From Malachius bipustulatus (Eukaryota; Arthropoda; Insecta; Coleoptera; Melyridae), in NCBI GenBank assembly GCA_910589415.1, contig OU342633.1:6734858-6798857 (forward strand): a stretch of DNA of 64,000 nt, written 5' to 3'. The notes beneath the pieces are model-generated. The model worked only from the letters and a program-made list of their open reading frames with translations, made no database searches and had not been told where the DNA came from. Shown here piece by piece: positions 56,291 to 64,000 of this stretch. The position numbers and the translations under genes are program-made. The stretch's first letter is position 1. Every line of letters begins with the position of its first letter.

Positions 56291-58172
56291 CTCCGGCTAA
56301 TTAGAATTGACTCTGGGCCAATTAAAATTCGATCGTTGTTGAAAAACAATTGCCGACTTACCTTCGTTGGGCCGAAGGATTGATCGATGCACCAAAATCT
56401 CACTCAGATTTCGTGGGACAGTAGTGACATCAGCAACATAGAGCGGTACGGTTTAATTACCTCTAAGATAAAAGATAATGGGGATGCCAGTGCCTTATGG
56501 TTTTTTTGAATAATAGATCTAAAGTAACCTGAACTATAAAGGCATCAAAATTCACTCAGGTTATGAGATGTTAATAATTTCTAACTACTGTATCTATCTA
56601 CTGAATAATAGAGTTGATCTTTTAATGAAAAATATATTTATGAATTCTGTTTACAAAATAAATGATTGAAATTCTATGGTTATGAAATACTAATTAATTG
56701 ATCAGGTAGTAAAATATCTCATTTAACAGTTTAACTGGTAGAGAAAATAGATATCTATCTTTCCTTCACATAATAAGTGACAAATTCATTTCAAGTATTA
56801 CTTAAATAATAACGGTAATAATTGTATATCAGATATTTTAAAGTTATTATGATTATAAGTATTAATTATTAAAACAATCAATCTCTTGACGAGATAAGGC
56901 AATACAAAGACATGAGACTCCTAACAGATTTCTCTGATATCACTCTGAGCAACAAGGGTTATGTCACACTTTGCTTACTGGTACGACATTTTGTATTCCT
57001 TGAAATGTCGTGCTGAGACTGGAGAAGCGGGGCCCTGGACGAAATCTCAGGATAAGAGACCGTGGTCTCCCTCTGGGGTGGCAGAAAGACTGGTGGATGG
57101 AGTCGTGTCTCGTGGAACACGTGCTGGGCACTAGTTAGCGTGGTCGTCCTTCGAGGTTAGATGAAACTCGAAAATATGGGGCTCCGAATGTTGGGATCCA
57201 GTATTCAGGGGCAGGTAGCAGCAAAACTTTCATATAATGGAAGAGATTCCTTCCATAAAAGCGGATATTCGGATGTAGAAATTATGGAAGCCAATATGGC
57301 GTCCGCGAAGACAGGTGGGGTTCAACTCCGTAGATAGGTTTTCCGATGAGATCAGATAGTACCCCGATTGATAGGGTAGGTAGAAAGAACTACAACAATA
57401 TATAAACTCTATTAGAGAAAGTTTTAGATCATTTGATCGCTTTACTTACCCAATTTAATATTGGTCCTTTAGGTAATAAAGAGATAAGATAGGGGTGCGA
57501 CTTGTCGCTTCGAGCACCGAGATTGGAAGACGAACAACCTGTTCAGAAATGCCGTAGCACCTTTTGCTGCGCAACTCGAAGAAGGGTTGTTGTATTTAAA
57601 TTCTTGAAACTACATCACAGAGACATCTGTGTTTCTAGCTAATCGAAAAGGAAGATGGTATGAGAAGAAGTTTCAGATCGTACTAAAAGGTAGGGATCAT
57701 GAACTTGCCTAGTTTAGATAGTTTTACCACTCGGCAACAGGTGGCGATACGAGTTCGAAACTCATGTTTTAGGAACCTTTATTCCTTTTCATGTTTTAAT
57801 TAAGAAGGGTGGCTTGGTGAATGCCTTAATAGTAAGGATTTAGATAATGAGGTCCCATTTAATAATTTTAAATGGAGCTAATTAAAGTATTAAGCCTTAA
57901 CAACGTTACACACCTCTCTTTACCGGGGTAAGGAAAGAATTAAAGATAAACCAACTGGAAAAAGCACAGGCGTATTTCAAGTTGTTACTATACCCGAAGA
58001 AGGGTATGTTTGCGGGACAACTAGGTGACGATAAGTTTAGAGAATATGATTCAGAAATCACGTTCACAAATATCGTGGTGAGCCTTTCGAGGAAATAAGA
58101 TAACAATTCTGAACGAACAAATTGTCAACGACATCGTTGATCTGTTTCATTGAATGAATAAAATATCTCTTA
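56291..58172. other. non-coding, probably the tail of the minus-strand Gypsy element
   Basis: No coding exon. Positions 56990-57330 are GC-richer than their surroundings and include TGTTGGGATCC (57191), a plausible LTR boundary word on either strand, but I could not find its partner. Positions 57900-58100 are unremarkable. Confidence 0.35.
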
Positions 58173-58908
58173 TACAGGGTGTTGATTTTCAAAGCGGGCC
58201 ATAGGGGATTAGCATTGCGAAAGTGGTTTTTGAGGATTCCTGCTCGCCGTTTAAACTGACAGAAATGGTTTTGGTATCAAAATGAAGCTAAAATTATTGC
58301 GCATAACGCTTGATATCAGAAATTAATTTAATTCCACGTTGTTTTCTAAAATTCTTCAGTAAAAATTCAAGTAATTGTCAATGTTTAATCACAAAATAGC
58401 ATGCCTTGCCTAAACAATAATGACGTTTCTACGTTTCGACAATCCAATAATAAAACTTTATAAGTCAGTAGGTAATAATAAAGTCTGGTTCTATTTAAAA
58501 ATGGGCTATACAAACTAAGAAAGAGTCTTTATGGTGAAAACCTACTACAGTGTAGCCAGTTACAGGAGGGTTAAATAGAACCAGACTTTATTATTACCTA
58601 CTGACTTATAAAGTTTTATTCTTGGTTTTATTATTGGATTGTCGAAACGTAGAAACGTCATTATTGTTTAGGCAAGGCATGCTATTTTGTGATTAAACAT
58701 TAACAATTATTTGAATTTTTATTGAAGAATTTTAGAAAACAACGTGAAATTAAATTAATTTCTGATGTCAAGCGTTATGAGCAATAATTTTAGCTTCATT
58801 TTGATACCAAAACCATTTCTGTCAGTTTAAACGGCGAGCAGGAATCCTCAAAAACCACTTTCGCAATGCTAATCCCCTATGGCCCGCTTTGAAAATCAAC
58901 ACCCTGTA
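58173..58908. mobile_element. palindromic element with TACAGGGTG ends, 320-bp arms
   Basis: The left arm from TACAGGGTGTTGATTTTCAA and the right arm ending CACCCTGTA are inverted and about 97 per cent alike over about 320 bp. A centre of about 80 bp (ATGGGCTATACAAACTAAG...) is unpaired. Flanked by TA on both sides. Confidence 0.9.
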
Positions 58909-58925
58909 TATGCTTACTAATGTAA

Positions 58926-59022
58926 CATGCAACTTTCAAAGGGAATAGCGTTAGGTTTACTAAAATTACATGCAACTTACAAAGGGAATAGCGTTAGGTT
59001 TACTAAAATTACATGCAACTTA
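58926..59022 (+). repeat. tandem duplication, about 52-bp unit
   Basis: Two copies of ACATGCAACTT(T/A)CAAAGGG...TAGGTTTACTAAAATT follow each other, then the start of a third. Confidence 0.8.
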
Positions 59023-59059
59023 AATATTAAGCACTAGGTAATAATTATTCATAAGGTAT

Positions 59060-61070
59060 AAAAATAAAACATTTATGCTTCATTGCAAAGGTAACAAAAT
59101 AAAAGATATGCTAGTAACGGTAGTAATAAGATAATTAAGATAACTTTCTTAAACGGTAATTGTTCTCGCCGAACAATGTCGATAAACAAAGGAATAATTT
59201 CTAAATAACTAGATACGATGATACGATAAGGTATGGTTAGATAATATAAGATAAGGTAGATGCGATAAGATAAGATACTTACTAAGATAAACAAAATCAA
59301 TAATACTGTCAGATATCACAGTAATGAACATTCTAAAATAAATAAAATTAGAATTCCTAAGAAGGAAAAATCTCCTGAGGTGGGCACGAAACATTTCCCT
59401 TGCTGTTGAACGCCGCTTCCCCGACCAACGACAACCCGCGTTCTGATTTGGAGCATGCACCGCCACTGAAACAGTGGGGCGCGGAAAAATCTAGAATGAG
59501 ACTGTCGCGGTTAAGTAGCAGGTTTAACAAAGGAAAAGTGAAACACGATCCTCAAGGGGGTTGATGCTGTCCAAACTTGGGCATCAAAACATCTATGTAC
59601 AGGGAAAGATAAATTTTTGGAGTCCACAAGGGTAATCCATGGGTCAGATTTTTCATCTTTGAACCAGTCAAATTTGACTATGTCGTCGTCTATGCGACTC
59701 CATAATAAATGGTTAAGAGAAAGGAAATTTGCAGATAATCACTGCGTAGCTTATCAAATAGCGTAATTGCAATAATCATATCGATAAATCATCCAATAAT
59801 CGCATAGATAAACATTCGATAATCGCACAGAGAAAACATCAATAATCGCCTGGATTATTAGATAAACATTGAGGTAACGGTAAGAATTTATCTCACTCGG
59901 TAAGATAAGAAAAATGGAACAACCATTTTCATCACTAAGGTAAGGGACATTCGATATCCGTGTTCAGATTCATGTGTGCTAACACCGAATATCTAAAGTC
60001 ATCTTTGCAAATTCAACACTAGAATTCACATAGATTTTTATTTTCCATTTTGGAAAATATTCGCAGAGAAGATAAGTATTAGCTACCATTCTATTGTGGT
60101 ACTAATAGATATAGATAAGGTAAGATAAAATAATTCCTTTTCTTAGAAAAGAAATTGGAGGTAAGAAAGGCACGAAGCTTTGACTAAAGCTTACGCCTGT
60201 CATTTTTCAAGAAGAAAATTGCAGATTCAATTTTCGTTTTCTTGAACTGTAGATAAGATAAGGTAGAGATATTCTGTCGTCTTCCGTTGAGACAACAGAG
60301 GGATTTTTCACTTTAGCCATGCAGGGCGGAAAATCTTAAAGCACTCATACTTGGAAAGATGGTAGATAAGATAAAGGAATCTGCTGTCGTCTGATTGGAC
60401 AAGCAGAGCAGTTTTCACTTTAGCACGTAGCAGGGCGGAAACTGTCGGGAAAGCACCCGTACTTGGAAAGATGGTAGATAAGATAAAAGAGATCTGCTGT
60501 CGTCTGATTGGACTAGCAGAGCAGTTTTCACTTTAGCACGTAGCAGGGCGGAAACTGTCGGGAAAGCACCCGTACTTGGAAAGATGGTAGATAAGATAGA
60601 GGTAAAAGATAAGATAAGGTAGATACAACGGCAAGATAGCGTTTTCTTTAGTTCACTGAACATAAGAAAAGTTAAGAGATAACATTAGACCTGTAAACAT
60701 AGTCAGACAAGATAGGCGAATAGTTACTTTTCAAGGTAATGATTTCAGATAACCAAAAAGATATGGGTTCTCAAAATTTGAGCGATAAAATAGAGTGAGA
60801 GCCTGAGGATAGCGGATACTGATCCCAAAATTAGCAACATTTACACTTTGACGTCACATTCACACGACTAGTTTCGAGATCCTTGAGAAATGCTTTGAAA
60901 GATACGGTATTCATTCTACATACATTCTTCATTCATTCTAAGATACAACAAGAAATGGAGCTTTCTCAATTCTCGTATTGCTAGGCCTCATTTTCTAAAC
61001 GGATTTTTGTCAAATACAAAAAGAAGATAAAGGTAGGCAGGAAAATAAAGTTAAAGATAAGATATTACAA
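59060..61070. other. GATA-rich non-coding region
   Basis: Dense AGATAAG/GATAAG words, in places back to back (59230-59290, 60110-60250, 60355-60620), on one strand. It lies directly downstream (minus strand) of the Gypsy integrase fragment and is probably its 3' non-coding region or LTR. No gene seen; a short ORF at 59209-59466 has no support. Confidence 0.6.
60269..60598 (+). repeat. 112-bp tandem repeat, three units
   Basis: Units end TTGGAAAGATGGTAGATAAG at 60351, 60463 and 60576. Each contains CTGTCGTCT, GCAGAGCAGTTTTCACTTTA (the first unit diverged) and GCAGGGCGGAAA. The second and third are nearly identical. Confidence 0.9.
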
Positions 61071-61074
61071 GGAA

Positions 61075-61615
61075 CTATTCGTCGTTTTTCGGCGGGTCTT
61101 CGCCTCGATACGCCTTCAAATCCTTAGAATGCCAGCGACCTAGGGGATTGCCTTCTTGGTCTTGTAATTCGTACACTAATTTAGACACTACTTTAGATAT
61201 CCGACATAGTACGAATTTTGGGGCCAATTTAGCAGCAAAATTCTTTGCGGCATTCGAAAGTGGGTAGGTATGTTTCCAGACGAGGTCACCCTCGGTGAAA
61301 ACATCGGGCCGCTTGCGCAAGTCGTAATGTTTCTTACTTACTTCGTAAGCTTTCTTAAGCCTATCACGTATATCGCTGAAGATAGAAGGTAATTTAGATA
61401 TGTCTTGTTCTCGATGAACATAAGACAGATCATCAGGTAATTCTAGATAATTATCTGAGACTGGACCGTAAAAGGTTCCGTCTACAGGGACATTTCTAGC
61501 GAAAAGTAGGAAAGCTGGAGCGTGTTTAGTAACTTCGCTCACCGATAAGTTAATTGCTTGTGCAATTTTATAAACATTTTTATCCCAATCTTTATGATTG
61601 TCACGGATGTAAGAT
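61075..61615 (-). pseudogene. integrase C-terminal fragment of a second Ty3/Gypsy element
   Basis: Minus strand. SSYIRDNHKDWD and the VTKHAPAFLLFARNVPVDG block (end of the DDE core, where integrases read Y..T.H..T..PF.L..G) lead into a helical linker, then GDLVWKHTYPLS and LAPKFVLCRISKVVSKLVYEL (the chromodomain-free C-terminal SH3-like region). It ends at TAA at the left. Its sequence is unlike the errantivirus at 44-55 kb, so this is another lineage (Mag/CsRn1-like is possible). The rest of pol is cut off at about 61620, where MADF-type element sequence begins. Confidence 0.8.
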
Positions 61616-61619
61616 GAGA

Positions 61620-62036
61620 TGGCCGTAATGCCGGCTCCACACGTTGGCGCATCGCCGGCAAATCAGCGGCAACACGAACGTGTGGACGGTAAGTTCGTGT
61701 CGATTGCCCAAACATTCGGCCAAGTGAGCGAAGTTTGTCTACGTTCGCCTCGCTGTCGGCAAATGCACGAATTCAAAGAGATTCGGCTATCGTCAACTTC
61801 GCTCTATTTGACGCTGCCCACACGTTGGCTCGTTCGATCTTGTCATTTACGCTCGACTATTCACTGCACAGTGCAGTGTATTTACGGTAATAACTGAAAT
61901 TAAAATAAATACAACAACAATGACAACCTGGAATGACGAAAGAGTTTTCCAGTTTCTCGAACGTTATCAAAGTGAACCAATGATATGGGACCCGAAAAAT
62001 AAATTTCATAAAGATAAGAACAAGGTTCCTGAATAA
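61620..62036 (+). mobile_element. 5' end of a MADF-gene DNA transposon (PIF/Harbinger-like, tentative)
   Basis: Starts close to GCCGTAATGCCGGCTCCACA; the GC-rich 230 bp with CACACGTTGGC and CGAACGTGTGG words look like a terminal region. It is followed by a CAGTGCAGTG element and a MADF-type coding start. It cuts off the Gypsy integrase fragment. PIF/Harbinger elements carry a Myb/MADF-type gene beside the transposase; none of the transposase is seen here. Confidence 0.4.
61920..62036 (+). pseudogene. MADF-domain N-terminal fragment
   Basis: 38 codons from ATG at 61920. WNDERVFQFLERYQSEPMIW, then DPKNKFHKDKNKV, is the first half of a MADF (Myb/SANT-like) DNA-binding domain. It stops with TAA where the family continues with an xAWxx helix, so this is a truncated or exon-only remnant. 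Confidence 0.65.
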
Positions 62037-62399
62037 TAACATACGGCTACTTACTAAATTTATTTTTTATGAGTAGGATCAACACTAAAATTAGTAATTA
62101 CCAAAAAAAGTTCTCATAACTCTTTTTTTATGAAATATATATAGATAAGAAAAAAATAGCCAAGTCCTCGGCCCAATCTAATAATTACACATGAAAAAAG
62201 GCCATTCCTTGGAAAATCTAATTTTGATTATGATTTTTAAACATGTATGTTGTTAGAACCAATGCTAGTTGTAAAATACCAATATGCACCAACGAAAGCC
62301 TTGTGCGTTTTACGTGATGAGCAAAAAGAAAAAAAATACATTATTATGAAATTTCAAAATTAAAATGATTAGTTTGCCTTACAAAGTAAAATATACTTA
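62037..62399. other. intergenic, no gene seen
   Basis: AT-rich sequence with no recognised feature. Confidence 0.4.
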
Positions 62400-62712
62400 T
62401 ACAGGGTGGGGCGCGACGAACGCCTCGATCTGTGTAGCCTAAATCGTGCACGATAAAAAAAAAATTAAATTGGGTCTTATACAGGGTCGTAGTGTCTACA
62501 ACTTAAAATTATTTTGGACTATATAACATGTCTCATATGAGATCGTTATATTAAAATTATGTTTATTTTTTAAATGGAATGCTCCTATGTTATTGTATTT
62601 TTAGATTGATCTCGAAGAAAAAAAAAGATTGGCTTTTTCAGTTTGTGTTTAAATTGAGATGTTTGTGAGAAACAAGTGAAAATCGCCATTTTTCAAGTTC
62701 AAGGCCCTGTAC
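62400..62712 (+). mobile_element. half of a TACAGGGTGGGGCG palindromic element
   Basis: From TACAGGGTGGGGCGCGACGA to CAAGGCCCTGTACC it matches the left arm of the complete element at 63024-63923. No right arm follows. Confidence 0.8.
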
Positions 62713-63023
62713 CGGGTGTCCCAACACTAGTGTCCACCCCCTAAATAGAGCTTAATTTTAAACTGAAACTTTGCGGATTTGTGTACTTGATATAGGACCA
62801 CGGAATGGCATAGGTAATCAGTTTCATTAAAAAAAAATTAGTTCGGGCGCCAGCGATAAAAAAACTGTATTATGGTGGTAAATTGTCGAAAATAAAATCA
62901 ATTTTTTTTCAATACATACGTAGAAATCGATTAATAAAATCAAAATCGCTAGAAAGAAATGTGAAAAAACTAATTATAAGGCTTTAATTAAATAAAATAT
63001 AAAAATATAAAAATATAAAATGA
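62713..63023. other. intergenic, no gene seen
   Basis: Begins with CCGGGTGTCCCAACAC, possibly the end of a further element, followed by AT-rich sequence. Confidence 0.4.
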
Positions 63024-63923
63024 TACAGGGTGGGGCGCGTTGAACGCCTCGGTCTGTGTATCCTAAATCGTGCACAATTTGAAAAAAATTTGAATTGGGT
63101 CTAATTTTATACATGGTCGTAGTGCCCACAGCTTAAAATTATTTATTTATAAGTATACAGCATGTCCCATATGAGAGTGGCATATCAAAGTTATGTTTTT
63201 TTAAATGGAATGCTCCTATGTTATTGCATTTTTAGATTGTCTGAGAAGAAAAAATAAGATTGGCTTTTACAGTTGGTGTTTAAATTCAGAAGTTTGTGAG
63301 TTATAAACAAGTGAAAATCGTCGTTTTTGAAGTTCAAGGCCCTGTACCACGAAAACGGGTCAAGATAAAGAAAAACGGCTTAGATGTCCCTATTTTAGCT
63401 TTTTGTGTACTATCCTATGATGTAGATAAAATGTTTATACAGGGTGATAAAAAAATTGGAAAAAATCTGAGATTTCTCCACGCGTCGCCAAATTAGAAGA
63501 AACAAAGAACGTACAAATGTTTCTGTACCATAGGACAGTAAATAAAAAGTTAAAACAGGGACATGTAAGCCGTTTTTCTCTATCTTGAGCCGTTTTCGTT
63601 GTACAGGGCCTTGAACTTCGAAAATTGCGATTTTCACTTGTTTATAACTCAGAAACTTTTCAATTTACATCAACACCAACTGTAAAAACCAATCTTATTC
63701 TTTCTTCTCAGACAATCTAAAAATGCGATAACATAGTTAGGAGCATTCTGTTTAAAAAAACAAAACTTTGATATGCCACTGTCATATGGGACATGCTGTA
63801 TAGTAAAAAATAATTTTAAGTTATAGGCACTACGACCCTGTATAAGACTCAATTTAATTTTTTTTTTAATTGTGCACGATTTAGGCTACACAGACCGAGG
63901 CGTTCGTCGCGCCCCACCCTGTA
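63024..63923. mobile_element. complete palindromic element with TACAGGGTGGGGCG ends
   Basis: Left arm 63024-63352 and right arm 63592-63923 are inverted and highly alike (GCGCGTTGAACGCCTCGGTC versus the complement of the right end). The centre of about 240 bp holds a second TACAGGGTGATAAAA word. Same family as 62400-62712 and the remnant at 23211-23242. Confidence 0.85.
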
Positions 63924-64000
63924 TATTTATCTACAATCATTAAATAAAGAGCACTTATCATCCCACCCATCTAAGTTACTTTGGATAAGAATCCATATTA

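Noticed and set aside
59209..59466. 85-codon minus ORF with a Gly/Arg-rich start
   Set aside because: No family match, low-complexity tail, lies in GATA-rich non-coding DNA.

Overview
The window reads as a stretch of insect (at least arthropod) nuclear genome. It is very AT-rich and has GT-AG introns of animal type. Its mobile elements are typical of insects: a Polinton/adintovirus-like DNA element, an errantivirus-type Ty3/Gypsy retrotransposon with an env gene, a Jockey/CR1-type LINE, and many palindromic MITEs that begin TACAGGGTG. No species is claimed. Almost everything recognisable is mobile or derived from mobile DNA; one clear exception is a conventional host-style dUTPase gene.

Layout. 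Positions 1-8280 hold the capsid-to-polymerase half of a Polinton. Rightward are a membrane-active peptide gene, an adenain-type protease, a penton-like minor capsid protein, a small basic protein, the major capsid protein and two accessory ORFs. Leftward are an unknown ORF and the protein-primed DNA polymerase B. Positions 8416-9955 (minus) are a three-exon dUTPase gene whose last exon is split by a solo LTR. Positions 9956-15350 are intergenic, with a 98-bp tandem repeat, a perfect 30-bp-arm hairpin and a tyrosine-recombinase-like gene fragment. Positions 15360-19500 (minus) are a near-intact two-ORF LINE. Positions 19.5-27.1 kb are mainly palindromic MITEs.

Positions 27.1-43.1 kb look like one transcription unit. 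A short coding exon (27499-27513) has a phase-0 donor. Two downstream units have phase-0 acceptors: a 700-residue transposase-like ORF (33647-35777) and a six-exon DUF4806-type gene (36649-43056). If exon 1 is shared, the plan resembles a transposon making a transposase and an accessory protein by alternative splicing, as plant En/Spm does.

Positions 44257-55585 are a young Ty3/Gypsy errantivirus with a 4-bp target duplication, a tRNA-Ser-type primer site, gag, pol (-1 frame), an env that appears to be spliced, and an unexpected intact fourth ORF of 417 codons between a shortened env and the polypurine tract. The fourth ORF looks like a nucleoprotein of a negative-strand RNA virus (best guess: chuvirus-like). 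The 5' LTR carries a 618-bp insertion that contains a hammerhead ribozyme with all core elements in head-to-tail repeat units, i.e. a retrozyme-like element.

Positions 55.6-64 kb hold a TGCAAT-rich minisatellite, the 3' end of a second, older Gypsy element on the minus strand (integrase C-terminus plus a long GATA-rich non-coding tail), a MADF-domain gene fragment and two more TACAGGGTG elements.

Strongest leads: (1) the fourth ORF in the errantivirus, (2) the hammerhead-bearing insertion, (3) the dUTPase gene cut by a solo LTR exactly ahead of its C-terminal motif, (4) the shared-exon arrangement at 27-43 kb. A caution: six of the frameshifts sit in A/T homopolymers, so some broken genes may be assembly errors.
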